Assembly: GCF_001425575.1 (NCBI RefSeq)
Contig: NZ_LMRD01000010.1
Coordinates: 1 to 64,000, forward strand
DNA: 64,000 nucleotides
Origin: Aurantimonas sp. Leaf443
Lineage (GTDB): Bacteria; Pseudomonadota; Alphaproteobacteria; Rhizobiales; Rhizobiaceae
Reading direction: 5' to 3'
Shown: positions 37,858-47,176 of the stretch, piece after piece
How positions within the stretch are numbered: position 1 is the stretch's first letter
Layout of the letters: each line of letters starts with the position of its first letter
Translations under genes and position numbers: made by a program
Notes under the pieces: generated by a model
Seen by the model: the letters and a program-made list of their open reading frames with translations, nothing else
Databases searched by the model: none
What the model was told of the DNA's origin: nothing

Positions 37858-39342
37858 ATGTTCGGCAAACGCGGTAACGAGAGACCCTCAGGCGGGGCGG
37901 CGACGGCCACCCTTCCCGCCCCGAGCGCCTCGCCGCGCCCGGCGCCCGCCGCCATCGCCGAGCCGCGCGCGGCCAACACGCCGATCGCGCCGCGCACCGC
38001 GCCCGTCCCGCCCGAACCCGAGGCGCGGGCCCCGCGCGGCCGCTCGGACAGCTATTACGAGACCAAGACGCAGGTCTTCGGCGCGCTGATCGACACGATC
38101 GACCTCTCCCAGCTCGCCAAGCTCGACGCCGAGAGCGCGCGCGAGGAGATCCGCGACATCGTCAACGACATCATCGCGATCAAGAATTTCGCGATGTCGA
38201 TCGCCGAGCAGGAGGACCTGCTCGCCGACATCTGCAACGACGTGCTCGGCTACGGCCCGCTGGAGCCGCTGCTGGCGCGCGACGACATCGCCGACATCAT
38301 GGTCAACGGCGCGCGCCAGACCTTCATCGAGGTCGCCGGCAAGGTGCAGGAGAGCGGCATCCGCTTCCGCGACAACCAACAGCTCCTCAACATCTGCCAG
38401 CGCATCGTCTCCCAGGTCGGGCGCCGCGTCGACGAGACCTCGCCGATCTGCGACGCGCGCCTGCCCGACGGCAGCCGCGTCAACGTCATCGCGCCCCCGC
38501 TCGCCATCGACGGGCCCGTCCTCACCATCCGAAAGTTCAAGAAGGACAAGCTCACCCTCGACCAGCTGGTGAAGTTCGGCGCCATCACGCCGGAGGGCGC
38601 CACGATCCTCCAGATCATCGGCCGCGTGCGCTGCAACGTCGTGATCTCCGGCGGCACGGGCTCGGGCAAGACGACGCTCCTCAACTGCCTGACGCGCTAC
38701 ATCGACGAGGACGAGCGCATCATCACCTGCGAGGATTCGGCCGAACTGCAGCTGCAGCAGCCGCATGTGGTGCGTCTGGAGACGCGCCCGCCCAATATCG
38801 AGGGCGAGGGCGAGATCACCATGCGCGACCTCGTCAAGAACTGCCTGCGCATGCGCCCCGAGCGCATCATCGTCGGCGAGGTGCGCGGACCGGAAGTGTT
38901 CGACCTCCTGCAGGCGATGAACACCGGCCATGACGGCTCGATGGGCACGATCCACGCCAACTCGCCGCGCGAATGCCTGAACCGCATGGAGTCGATGATC
39001 GCCATGGGCGGCTTCACCCTGCCGGCCAGGACGGTCAAGGAGATCATCGTCGGCTCGGTCGACATCATCGTGCAGGCCGCCCGTCTCCGCGACGGCTCGC
39101 GCCGCATCACCCACATCACCGAGGTCGTCGGCATGGAGGGCGACGTGGTGACGACGCAGGACCTCTTCGTCTACGACATCCTGGGCGAGGACGCGGCCGG
39201 CAAGCTCGTCGGACGCCACCGCTCCACGGGCGTCGGGCGCCCGGTCTTCTGGGACCGCGCCCGCTACTACAACGAGGAGAAGCGCCTCGCCGCCGCGCTC
39301 GACGCCAGCGAGACGTCCGAGTCCGGCGAGCGGTCGCGATGA
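37858..39342 (+). CDS. cpaF: Pilus secretion ATPase CpaF
   Basis: Hexameric traffic ATPase driving pilus assembly, 494 aa. A low-complexity Pro/Ala N-terminus of ~55 residues precedes the conserved core: [21 protein letters not shown], Walker [14 protein letters not shown], the Asp box [21 protein letters not shown] and a His box near [14 protein letters not shown]. Overlaps tadB by 4 bases. Confidence 0.96.
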   Translation: MFGKRGNERPSGGAATATLPAPSASPRPAPAAIAEPRAANTPIAPRTAPVPPEPEARAPRGRSDSYYETKTQVFGALIDTIDLSQLAKLDAESAREEIRDIVNDIIAIKNFAMSIAEQEDLLADICNDVLGYGPLEPLLARDDIADIMVNGARQTFIEVAGKVQESGIRFRDNQQLLNICQRIVSQVGRRVDETSPICDARLPDGSRVNVIAPPLAIDGPVLTIRKFKKDKLTLDQLVKFGAITPEGATILQIIGRVRCNVVISGGTGSGKTTLLNCLTRYIDEDERIITCEDSAELQLQQPHVVRLETRPPNIEGEGEITMRDLVKNCLRMRPERIIVGEVRGPEVFDLLQAMNTGHDGSMGTIHANSPRECLNRMESMIAMGGFTLPARTVKEIIVGSVDIIVQAARLRDGSRRITHITEVVGMEGDVVTTQDLFVYDILGEDAAGKLVGRHRSTGVGRPVFWDRARYYNEEKRLAAALDASETSESGERSR

Positions 39343-40346
39343 ACCCGCTCCTCCTCGTCCTCTTCGTCCTGCTCGTGGGCCTGGCGGCCGGCGCCATCGC
39401 CTACGCGGTGCTCTCGCCCGCGATCGCCAACGGGCGCAAGGTCGAGACGCGCCTGTCGGCCGTCGTGCGCTCGGACAACGACCGGGCCGTCCTCAAGTCG
39501 GCGCGCGACCGGCTGCAGGAGCAGAACAAGCGCCGGCGCTCGATCCAGTCCTCGCTGAAGGACCTCGAGTCGCGCCAGAAGGAAAAGTCCAAGCACACGA
39601 GCGAGCTCACCCTCGCCCGCCGCCTGGAACAGGCCGGGCTGAAGCTCCTGCCCCGGCACTTCGTCATGATCAGCGTCGGCCTGGGCGCCTTCGGCGGCCT
39701 TCTCGCGCTCCTCCTCCTCGGCTCGCCGCTCTATGCGGCCGGGATTGCCATCGTCTGCGGCTTCGGCCTGCCCCGCTTCTGGCTCGGGCGGCGGCGCAAG
39801 AAGCGGCTCGACCGCTTCATCAACGAGTTCCCCAACGCCATCGACCTCATCGTGCGCGGCATCCGCTCGGGCCTGCCGCTGAACGACACGATGCGCATGA
39901 TCGCCAGCGAGACCGTGGAGCCGGTGCGCGGCGAGTTCCAGAAGATCATCGAGGCCCAGCAGATGGGCATGAGCGTGCCCGAGGCCGTCGAGCGGCTCTA
40001 TCGCAGCGTGCCCGTCGCCGAGACGAACTTCTTCTCCATCGTCGTCACCATCCAGGCCCAGGCCGGCGGCAACCTCTCGGAGGCGCTGGCCAATCTCAGC
40101 CGCGTCCTGCGCGACCGCAAGAAGATGAAGGGCAAGATCCAGGCGATGTCCATGGAGGCCAAGGCGTCGGGCTGGATCATCGGCTCGCTGCCGGTCATCG
40201 TCGGCTTCCTCGTGTTCCTGACGACGCCCGATTACATCAGCATCCTCTTCACCAGCACCACCGGCAACATCATCCTCGGCTGCAGCGCGCTGTGGATGGC
40301 CTGCGGCGTCTTCACGATGAAGAAGATGATCTCGTTCGACTTCTGA
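39339..40346 (+). CDS. tadB: Pilus inner-membrane platform protein TadB
   Basis: A 335-aa T2SSF-domain protein with N-terminal and C-terminal membrane helices and the cytoplasmic F domain (FPNAIDLIVRGIRSGLPLNDTM, then QAGGNLSEALANLSRVLRDRKKM). It forms the platform with TadC on which CpaF acts. The ATG overlaps the cpaF stop. Confidence 0.94.
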   Translation: MNPLLLVLFVLLVGLAAGAIAYAVLSPAIANGRKVETRLSAVVRSDNDRAVLKSARDRLQEQNKRRRSIQSSLKDLESRQKEKSKHTSELTLARRLEQAGLKLLPRHFVMISVGLGAFGGLLALLLLGSPLYAAGIAIVCGFGLPRFWLGRRRKKRLDRFINEFPNAIDLIVRGIRSGLPLNDTMRMIASETVEPVRGEFQKIIEAQQMGMSVPEAVERLYRSVPVAETNFFSIVVTIQAQAGGNLSEALANLSRVLRDRKKMKGKIQAMSMEAKASGWIIGSLPVIVGFLVFLTTPDYISILFTSTTGNIILGCSALWMACGVFTMKKMISFDF

Positions 40347-40394
40347 TCCCCGGCGCCTCCAGCCCCTCCCCCAGACCAGCCAAGCGAAGGCCGC

Positions 40395-41387
40395 ATGTCC
40401 GACTTCTTCCACGCGATCGGCGTCTCGCCCTCCTTCGTGCTCAGCCTCGTCATCGGCCTCGCCGTCTTCGCCAGCCTGACGGCGGTGGCCCTGCCGCTGG
40501 TCACCGGCAACCGCCTCAAGGGGCGCATGCGCGCGGTGGCGATCGAGCGCGAGGAGGTGCGGCTTCGCGAGCGCGCGCGCATGAGCGCCGAGCGCGAGCG
40601 CGGCCGCAGCTCGGCGCAGCTGCGCCAGGCCGAGAAGGGGTTTGCGGCCGCCGTCGTCGCCAAGCTCAACCTGAAGGACGCGCTCGTCGACGAGAAGACC
40701 GTCGCGAGCCTTCGCGTGGCGGGCTATCGCGGCCAGGCCCCGCTCAATGCCTTCCTCGCCGCCCGCGCCATCCTGCCGCTCGGCTTCGGCCTCTTCGCCG
40801 TCGTCTACGTCTTCGGCCTCGGGCTTCTCTCGGACTATCCGACCTGGATGCGGCTCTTCGCCTGCCTTTTGGCGGCCTATCTCGGCTTCTACATGCCGAA
40901 CATCTACATCTCGAACAAAGCCAAGAAGCGCCAGCTCTCGATCATCCGCGCCTGGCCGGACGCGCTCGACCTCCTGCTCATCTGCGTGGAGGCCGGCAAT
41001 TCCATCGAGGCGGCCTTCCGCCGCGTGGCCGAGGAGATCGGCATCCAGTCCATCCCGCTCGCCGAGGAACTCGTCCTCGTCTGCGCCGAACTCTCCTACC
41101 TGCCCGAGCGCAAGGTCGCCTACGACAACCTCGCCGCCCGCACGGGGCTGGAGGGGGTGAAGGCCGTGACCACCGCCCTCATCCAGGCCGAACGCTACGG
41201 AACGCCGCTCGGCAGCGCCCTGCGCGTGCTCGCGCAGGAGAACCGCGACAACCGCATGATGATCGCCGAGAAGAAGGCCGCCGCCCTGCCGCCCAAGCTC
41301 ACCGTGCCGATGATCGTGTTCTTCCTGCCGGTGCTCTTCGCCGTCATCATCGGCCCCGCCGCCATCAAGCTGATGGGCTCGCAGTAG
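40395..41387 (+). CDS. tadC: Pilus inner-membrane platform protein TadC
   Basis: The second T2SSF-domain platform protein, 330 aa. Membrane helices flank WPDALDLLLICVEAGNSIEAAF and ALIQAERYGTPLGSALRVLAQENRDNRM, the F-domain signatures. Ends the plus-strand pilus operon; a bidirectional hairpin follows. Confidence 0.94.
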   Translation: MSDFFHAIGVSPSFVLSLVIGLAVFASLTAVALPLVTGNRLKGRMRAVAIEREEVRLRERARMSAERERGRSSAQLRQAEKGFAAAVVAKLNLKDALVDEKTVASLRVAGYRGQAPLNAFLAARAILPLGFGLFAVVYVFGLGLLSDYPTWMRLFACLLAAYLGFYMPNIYISNKAKKRQLSIIRAWPDALDLLLICVEAGNSIEAAFRRVAEEIGIQSIPLAEELVLVCAELSYLPERKVAYDNLAARTGLEGVKAVTTALIQAERYGTPLGSALRVLAQENRDNRMMIAEKKAAALPPKLTVPMIVFFLPVLFAVIIGPAAIKLMGSQ

Positions 41388-41432
41388 CAGCCGCCCGTCG
41401 CGCGCGGGAGGTCGCGCCACGGTCCGCCCCAT

Positions 41433-41471
41433 GAGAAAAGCCCGCGCCGGTCGTCCCGGGCGGGCTTTCTC
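41433..41471. terminator. Bidirectional terminator between tadC and tadD
   Basis: GAGAAAAGCCCGC pairs with GGCGGGCTTTCTC (one bulge) around a ~13-base GC-rich loop; the A-run on one side and T-run on the other let it end both the tadC (plus) and tadD (minus) transcripts. Confidence 0.8.
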
Positions 41472-41496
41472 GTTCATCGGCGGATAGGCAGGCCCG

Positions 41497-42315
41497 TCAG
41501 CCCTGCGGCTGCGGCTTGTCCTTCAGCATGCCCCAGGTGTTCTGCTGGGCGAGCATGCCGCGCAGATAGGCGACGTTGGCCTGCGCTTCGGCGGGCGGAA
41601 GCTCGGCGGCGGCGATGGTCTCGGCCTCCCGGAAACGGCCCTGCAGGCCGACGACGAGGGCGAGGTTCTGGCGCACGCGGCTGTCGGCGCCCGGCTGCTC
41701 GCTCGCCGCCTTCATGTAGGATTCGGCCGATTTCAGGTCGTTGGCGAGAAGATAGGACATGCCGAGATTGGACAGGACGCTCGGCTCGTTGGGCTGCAGG
41801 TCGAGCGCCTTGCGGTAGAGCGCGCGCGCCTCGTCGGCCCGCCCGAGCTGGTCGAGGATCGCGCCCTCGGCCGAGAACAGGCGCCAGTCCGGGCGGTCGG
41901 GCGTCTGGGCGCGCTGCACGGTCTCCAGCGCCTTCTCCAGTTCGCCGGCGGCGGCCAGCGCCTTGCCGTAGGCGGCGAGGACCTGGCGGTCGGTCGGATG
42001 GGTGATGGCGACCTGGCGCATGACGGCGAGCGACTGTTCGTTGCGCCCCGTCATCTGCAGGGCGCTCGCGTAGTTGAGGCCGATCGCCTTGTCCTTGGGC
42101 GCGCCGTCATAGGCGCGGCCATAGGCTTCGGTCGTGGCGCGCAGCTCGGCGCCGGACATGGCCGAGACCGGCTTCTGCGGAACGGCGGGCCGGGCGATCG
42201 AGCCCGTCGTCTCGCGCGAGACCTGGCTGCAGCCGCCGGCGGCAAGGAGCGCCAGCGCGGCCGCGCCGAAGAAGGCGCGCGGCATGGCCGATGCCCGTTT
42301 CCTGCGCTCGACCAT
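41497..42315 (-). CDS. tadD: TPR lipoprotein TadD
   Basis: A 272-aa protein with a basic N-terminus, a lipoprotein signal (GAAALALLAAGGC) and several tetratricopeptide-like repeats (EKALETVQRAQTPDRPDWRLFSAEGAI, LYRKALDLQPNEPSVLSNLG). TadD acts as a pilotin-like assembly factor for the Tad secretin. Convergent with tadC. Confidence 0.88.
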   Translation of the reverse strand: MVERRKRASAMPRAFFGAAALALLAAGGCSQVSRETTGSIARPAVPQKPVSAMSGAELRATTEAYGRAYDGAPKDKAIGLNYASALQMTGRNEQSLAVMRQVAITHPTDRQVLAAYGKALAAAGELEKALETVQRAQTPDRPDWRLFSAEGAILDQLGRADEARALYRKALDLQPNEPSVLSNLGMSYLLANDLKSAESYMKAASEQPGADSRVRQNLALVVGLQGRFREAETIAAAELPPAEAQANVAYLRGMLAQQNTWGMLKDKPQPQG

Positions 42316-42384
42316 GGTCTCTCCCGTTTCCTGCTGGTAATCGACGGTTCGCGGGCGGTGTCAGCCGCTCCGGGACGACAATGA

Positions 42385-42410
42385 ATGGTTAACCCTAACG
42401 AGGGGTTAAC
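42385..42410. promoter_or_regulatory. GTTAAC-rich palindrome, CtrA-like
   Basis: This stretch carries TTAACCAT on the minus strand (42385-42392) and an inverted repeat TTAACCC/GGGTTAA (42389-42395 and 42403-42409). It lies between divergent tadD and the aminopeptidase gene and could serve either. The elements resemble CtrA sites, but the repeat spacing is not the classic N7. Confidence 0.4.
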
Positions 42411-42438
42411 GCCGGCCGGCCGCCGAAAGGATTCCTTC

Positions 42439-43815
42439 ATGACCGTCACGCTCCTCTCCCACCCGGTCGAGGGCTCGCGACCGATCCTCGTCGCCGCCGG
42501 CGCCCTGCCGGACGCCCTGCCGCAGACCGCGCGCCGCTTCGCCGAGGCGACGGGCTTCACGGGCAAGGCCGGCGAGGTCGCGATCCTGCCCGGGCCCGAC
42601 GGCGCGCCGGCGGCGGCGCTCGTGGGGATCGGCACGAACGGCGAGGGCGCCGCGCAGGCGCTGCTCGCGGGCCATCTCGGCCCCGTCCTGCCCGAGGGCG
42701 ACTGGCATTTCGAGGGGACCGATCTCGACGAGGGCCTGGCGGCGCTGGCGCTCGCCCTTTCGGGCTACCGCTTCGATCGCTACCGCTCCAGGCCGGCCCC
42801 GGCCCGGGACGTGCGCATCGCCGGCCTCTCGCAGGCCGCCGCCACGCGCGCGGCAAGGGCCGCGGACGCGGTGTTCCTCGCCCGCGACCTCGTCAACACG
42901 CCCGTCAACGACATGGGCCCGGCCGAACTCGCCGCGGCCGCGCAGGCGCTCGCGGGCCGTTTCGGGGCCGAGTTCTCCTGCATCGTCGGCGACGAGCTCC
43001 TCGCCCGCAACCTGCCGATGATCCACGCCGTGGGCCGCGCCAGCGCCTCGGCGCCGCGGCTCGTCGACTTCACCTGGGGCCGGGCGGACGCGCCGAAGGT
43101 GACGCTCGTCGGCAAGGGCGTGTGCTTCGACACGGGCGGGCTCGACATCAAGCCCTCCTCGTCCATGCTCCTGATGAAGAAGGACATGGGCGGCTCGGCC
43201 AATGTCCTGGCGCTGGCGCAGATGGTGATGGCGGCCGGGCTGGACTGCCGCCTGCGCGTGCTCGTGCCGGCGGTGGAGAACGCGATCTCGGGCGATGCCT
43301 TCCGCCCGAGCGACGTCCTCACCAGCCGCACCGGCCGCACGGTGGAGATCGGCAACACCGACGCCGAGGGACGCCTCGTCCTGGCGGACGCGCTCGCCCT
43401 CGCCGACGAGGAGGCGCCCGATCTCCTGATCGACATGGCGACGCTGACGGGCGCGGCCCGCGTCGCGCTCGGGCCGGACGTGCCGCCCTTCTTCACGCCC
43501 GACGAGGCCCTGGCCGATCAGCTGGCCGCCGCCGCGCGCGCCGTCGGCGACCCGATCTGGCGCCTGCCCCTGCACAAGCCCTACGCGGCGGGCCTCGCCT
43601 CCAAGATCGCCGACACCAACAACGTGACGAGCGACGGCTTCGCCGGCGCCATCACCGCCGCGCTCTTCCTCGAATCCTTCGTCGAGAGGGCCGGGGCCTG
43701 GGCGCATTTCGACATCTATGGCTGGCGCCCCAAGCCCGGGGCGCTCGGCCCCGTCGGCGGCGAGGCGCAGGCCATCCGCGCGATCTTCGAGGTCCTGGAG
43801 GCCCGTTGCCGCTAG
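42439..43815 (+). CDS. Leucyl aminopeptidase family protein (M17)
   Basis: Cytosolic metallo-aminopeptidase, 458 aa. The metal and catalytic motifs are VGKGVCFDTGGLDIKPSSSM (the first catalytic Lys and metal Asp), MKKDMGGSA and NTDAEGRLVLADAL, the family signature. The N-terminal domain is divergent, as in the alphaproteobacterial M17 group. The ATG at 42439 follows GAAAGGA. Its pairing with an NlpC/P60 gene is common in Hyphomicrobiales. Confidence 0.93.
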   Translation: MTVTLLSHPVEGSRPILVAAGALPDALPQTARRFAEATGFTGKAGEVAILPGPDGAPAAALVGIGTNGEGAAQALLAGHLGPVLPEGDWHFEGTDLDEGLAALALALSGYRFDRYRSRPAPARDVRIAGLSQAAATRAARAADAVFLARDLVNTPVNDMGPAELAAAAQALAGRFGAEFSCIVGDELLARNLPMIHAVGRASASAPRLVDFTWGRADAPKVTLVGKGVCFDTGGLDIKPSSSMLLMKKDMGGSANVLALAQMVMAAGLDCRLRVLVPAVENAISGDAFRPSDVLTSRTGRTVEIGNTDAEGRLVLADALALADEEAPDLLIDMATLTGAARVALGPDVPPFFTPDEALADQLAAAARAVGDPIWRLPLHKPYAAGLASKIADTNNVTSDGFAGAITAALFLESFVERAGAWAHFDIYGWRPKPGALGPVGGEAQAIRAIFEVLEARCR

Positions 43816-43897
43816 GGACCGCGCGGGCGAGGCGGATGCGCCTCGCCGTCGGACGACGCGACGCGGAAGGCGATTTCAGAACGCTGAGGAAACGCCG

Positions 43898-44758
43898 ATG
43901 GGCACGGACATGCTCGACAGACGACTGAACGCCTATCGCGACGACCTCGCCGATGCGCGCCTGGCCGGCCGCGTGACGGCCGCCCGCTTCGTCGAGGGCG
44001 AGGCCCGCCGCGTGCGCGCCCCGCTCGCCCCCTTGCGCCGGGCGCCGCGCGACGACGCGCCGCTGGAGACGCAGGCCCTGATGGGCGAGGCGGTGCGCGT
44101 CTTCGAGACGGACGGGAACGGCTGGTGCTTCGCCCAGCTGGAGGACGACGCCTATGTCGGCTACCTCCCCGCGTCGGCGCTGGGCCCGCTCGGCGAGGCG
44201 CCGACCCATGTCGTGCGCGTGAACCAGACCTTCCTCTTCCCCGGCCCCGACATCAAGCGCCCGCCGCTCGCCACGCTCCCCCTCGGCGCGCGGCTCGGCA
44301 TCGTCGGCGAGGCGAGCGACCGCAACGCGACCTATGCGCTCGTGGCCGGCGGCGGCGCGGTCGTCGTGCAGCATCTCGCCGGAACCGGCCCGAGCGAGGC
44401 GGACGCCGTCGAGACCGCGCTCGGTTTTCTCGGCACGCCCTATCTGTGGGGCGGCAAGAGCGCGCTCGGGATCGACTGTTCGGGCCTCGTCCAGGTGGCG
44501 CTCGGCCGCGCCGGCATCGCCGCCCCGCGCGATGCGGACCTGCAGGAGCGCGATCTCGGCACGCCTGTTCCGGCGGGCGAGGCCCCGCGGCGCGGCGATC
44601 TCGTCTTCTGGCCCGGCCATGTCGGGCTCATGCTGGACGAGACGCGGCTTCTCCACGCCAACGCCTTCCACATGATGACCGCCATCGAGCCGCTCGCCGA
44701 GGCGAGCGCGCGCATGGCGGCGCGCGGCGTCGCGCTGCGCAGCGTGCGGCGGCTGTAG
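43898..44758 (+). CDS. NlpC/P60 cell-wall hydrolase with SH3-like domains
   Basis: A 286-aa protein with N-terminal bacterial SH3-like segments (MGEAVRVFETDGNGWCFAQLEDDAYVGYL) and a C-terminal NlpC/P60 domain: the catalytic Cys in GIDCSGLVQ and the His in WPGHVGLM. Probably a peptidoglycan peptidase acting on cell-wall peptides; no clear signal peptide is seen, so it may recycle imported wall peptides with the adjacent aminopeptidase (inference). TGAGGA precedes the ATG. Confidence 0.92.
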   Translation: MGTDMLDRRLNAYRDDLADARLAGRVTAARFVEGEARRVRAPLAPLRRAPRDDAPLETQALMGEAVRVFETDGNGWCFAQLEDDAYVGYLPASALGPLGEAPTHVVRVNQTFLFPGPDIKRPPLATLPLGARLGIVGEASDRNATYALVAGGGAVVVQHLAGTGPSEADAVETALGFLGTPYLWGGKSALGIDCSGLVQVALGRAGIAAPRDADLQERDLGTPVPAGEAPRRGDLVFWPGHVGLMLDETRLLHANAFHMMTAIEPLAEASARMAARGVALRSVRRL

Positions 44759-44759
44759 A

Positions 44760-45050
44760 CTAACGCCGCGCGAGGCAGCGCTGATAGGCGCGGTCGCCGT
44801 CGCGCAGCGCCTGCTGGCGCTTGAGGGCGCGCATGCCGAACCCGTCCTCGCCGCGGTCGACGGCGTTCTCGTAGGCGTTGTTGGCGCTCTGCGAGGCGTA
44901 GATCCGGCAGAACTCGGGCGAGCCGCGCGGCGCGGGATTGGCCGAGGCGCCGACATAGGGCACCGGGGAATCGATGGGAACCGGCGTCACGGACGTGCAG
45001 CCGGCGAGAAGCGCGGGGCCGAGCAGCGCGGCCGCGAACCAGGGACGCAT
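44760..45050 (-). CDS. Small lipoprotein of unknown function
   Basis: A 96-aa protein with a lipoprotein signal (AAALLGPALLAGC) and a polar, Arg-rich tail with two further Cys (PEFCRIY, YQRCLARR). No family recognised. The ATG at 45050 has GGAGACC upstream; convergent with the NlpC/P60 gene, whose stop it abuts. Confidence 0.75.
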   Translation of the reverse strand: MRPWFAAALLGPALLAGCTSVTPVPIDSPVPYVGASANPAPRGSPEFCRIYASQSANNAYENAVDRGEDGFGMRALKRQQALRDGDRAYQRCLARR

Positions 45051-45197
45051 CTTGAGGTCTCCGGACCATGGGATCATCGTTAAGGCACAAGCCCGCCGGG
45101 CCGCGGCAGGTTCCATGCCGGCGGCGGGCGAATGGTCGCGCGCCGGCGCCGCATGCCGCGTTTGACGGCGGGCGCGGAACGGTCCATTCACGCGGCG

Positions 45198-46583
45198 ATG
45201 CCTCATCGCGAGATCGACTTCATCGAGCCGGAAACCGCCGCGTCGCGCCTGCGGGCGCTCGGCGGGCTGGCCTTTCTCGACAGCGCCATGCCCCACGAGA
45301 CGCTCGGGCGCCACTCCTACGCGATGGCCGACCCCTTCGCCCGCTTCACCGTGGAGGCCGGCGGCGCCCGTCTCGACGGCGCCCCCCTGGCCGGCCCGCC
45401 GCTTCAGGCCCTCTCGGCGCTCCTTCAGCGCCATGCCGGCGAGACGATCCCCGGCCTGCCGCCCTTCCAGGGCGGGGCCTGCGGCCTCATCGGCTACGAT
45501 TTCGCCCGTCACCTCGAGCGGCTCGCCGCCGCGCCCGACCTCGATCCGGCAAGGCCCAGCGTCTCGCTCGGCCTCTACGACGCGCTCGTCGCCTTCGATC
45601 TCGCCGCGCGCCGCGCCTTCCTCGTCTCGACCGGCGATCCCGAGCGCGAGCCCGCCGCGCGGGCCGAGCGGGCCGAGGCGCGCATGGCGCAGCTGGCCGA
45701 AGCGCTGGCGCGGCCCGCACCCGACCCCGCGCCCCTGCCGAAGGGGGGGCTCGACTGGCGCTCCAACTTCTTCGAGCCGGACTACCGCGCCGCGATCGAG
45801 CGCGTGCGCGACTACATCCGCGCCGGCGACATCTACCAGGCCAACATCGCCCAGACCTTCGAGGCGGCGCTGCCGCCGGGCTTCGACCCGTTCGCGCTCT
45901 ATCTGAACCTGCGCCGCACCAATCCCGCGCCCTTCGCGGCCTTCCTGGAAGAGGGCGGGCGGGCCATCGCCTCCTCCTCGCCCGAACGCTTCCTGAAGCT
46001 TCAGGGCCGCGCGGTCGAGACGCGGCCGATCAAGGGCACGGCCAAGCGGGCGGCGGACCGGGACGCGGACCGCGCGCTCGGCGAGGCGCTTCTCGCCTCG
46101 CAGAAGGACCGGGCGGAAAACGTCATGATCGTCGATCTCCTGCGCAACGACATCAGCCGCGTCTGCGAGGCGGACTCGGTCGAGGTGCCCGTCCTGTGCG
46201 GGCTGGAGACCTATGCGAGCGTCCACCACCTCGTCTCGGTCGTCACCGGCCGGCTGCGGGCGGGGCTGGGCGCCGCCGACCTCCTCGCCGCGACCTTCCC
46301 GGGCGGCTCCATCACCGGGGCGCCGAAGATCCGGGCGATGGACATCGTCACCGAGATCGAGCGCACGGCGCGCGGCGCCTATTGCGGCTCGATCGGCTAT
46401 CTCGGCTTCGACGGGGCGATGGACACCAACATCGCCATCCGCACCGTGACGATGGAGGCGGGCCGCGCCCGGCTCTCGGCGGGCGGGGGCATCACCATCC
46501 TCTCCGACCCCGCGGCCGAATACGAGGAGACCTTCACCAAGGCGACGCGCGTCTTCGCCGCCTTCTCGGGCACGGGCGCGTGA
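45198..46583 (+). CDS. pabB: Aminodeoxychorismate synthase component I
   Basis: Makes 4-amino-4-deoxychorismate for p-aminobenzoate and folate. 461 aa of the chorismate-binding family: ETRPIKGTAKR contains the PIKGT Lys that distinguishes PabB from anthranilate synthase, followed by ENVMIVDLLRNDI and the C-terminal FPGGSITGAPK. Starts at 45198; the open frame runs further upstream without similarity. Overlaps the amidotransferase by GTGA. Confidence 0.93.
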   Translation: MPHREIDFIEPETAASRLRALGGLAFLDSAMPHETLGRHSYAMADPFARFTVEAGGARLDGAPLAGPPLQALSALLQRHAGETIPGLPPFQGGACGLIGYDFARHLERLAAAPDLDPARPSVSLGLYDALVAFDLAARRAFLVSTGDPEREPAARAERAEARMAQLAEALARPAPDPAPLPKGGLDWRSNFFEPDYRAAIERVRDYIRAGDIYQANIAQTFEAALPPGFDPFALYLNLRRTNPAPFAAFLEEGGRAIASSSPERFLKLQGRAVETRPIKGTAKRAADRDADRALGEALLASQKDRAENVMIVDLLRNDISRVCEADSVEVPVLCGLETYASVHHLVSVVTGRLRAGLGAADLLAATFPGGSITGAPKIRAMDIVTEIERTARGAYCGSIGYLGFDGAMDTNIAIRTVTMEAGRARLSAGGGITILSDPAAEYEETFTKATRVFAAFSGTGA

Positions 46584-47176
46584 TCCTCGTCGTCGACAAC
46601 TACGACAGCTTCGTCTTCAACGTCGCGCGCTACGTCGTGCGGCTCGGCCGCCGGGTGGAGGTGGTGCGCAACGACGAGGTGAGCGTCGGGGCCGTGGAGG
46701 CGCTCGCGCCCGAGGCCGTGATCGTCTCGCCGGGGCCCTGCAGCCCGCGCGAGGCGGGCATCTCGCCCGACCTCGTGGCGCGCCTTTCCGGGCGCCTGCC
46801 GATCCTGGGCGTCTGTCTCGGCCACCAGGTCATCGGCGACGTCTTCGGTGGCCGCGTCACCCGCGCCCTCCATCCCATGCACGGGCGCGCCTCGCTCGTC
46901 TCCCATGCCGGAACCCGGCTCTTCGAGGGGCTCGGCGAGACGATGCAGGTCGGGCGCTACCATTCGCTGATCGTGGAGGAGACCGCGCCGATGCGCGAGA
47001 CGCTCCTCGTCGACGCGCGCTCGCGCGAGGGCGAGATCATGGCGCTCAGCCATCGCGCGCACCCGACCTTCGGCATCCAGTTCCATCCGGAATCGGTGCT
47101 GACGGTGCGGGGCGAGGCGATCTTCGAGAATTTCCTGAGGCTCAGCGACGGGTGGCATGGCCGAGATCTGGATTGA
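46580..47176 (+). CDS. pabA: Glutamine amidotransferase, PabA/TrpG type
   Basis: Supplies ammonia to PabB. A 198-aa class I amidotransferase: VVDNYDSFVFN at the start, SPGPCSPREAG, the nucleophile Cys in ILGVCLGHQVIG and the His/Glu pair in FGIQFHPESVL. GTG start overlapping pabB. TrpG activity cannot be excluded, but pabB and pabC flank it. Confidence 0.92.
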   Translation: MILVVDNYDSFVFNVARYVVRLGRRVEVVRNDEVSVGAVEALAPEAVIVSPGPCSPREAGISPDLVARLSGRLPILGVCLGHQVIGDVFGGRVTRALHPMHGRASLVSHAGTRLFEGLGETMQVGRYHSLIVEETAPMRETLLVDARSREGEIMALSHRAHPTFGIQFHPESVLTVRGEAIFENFLRLSDGWHGRDLD

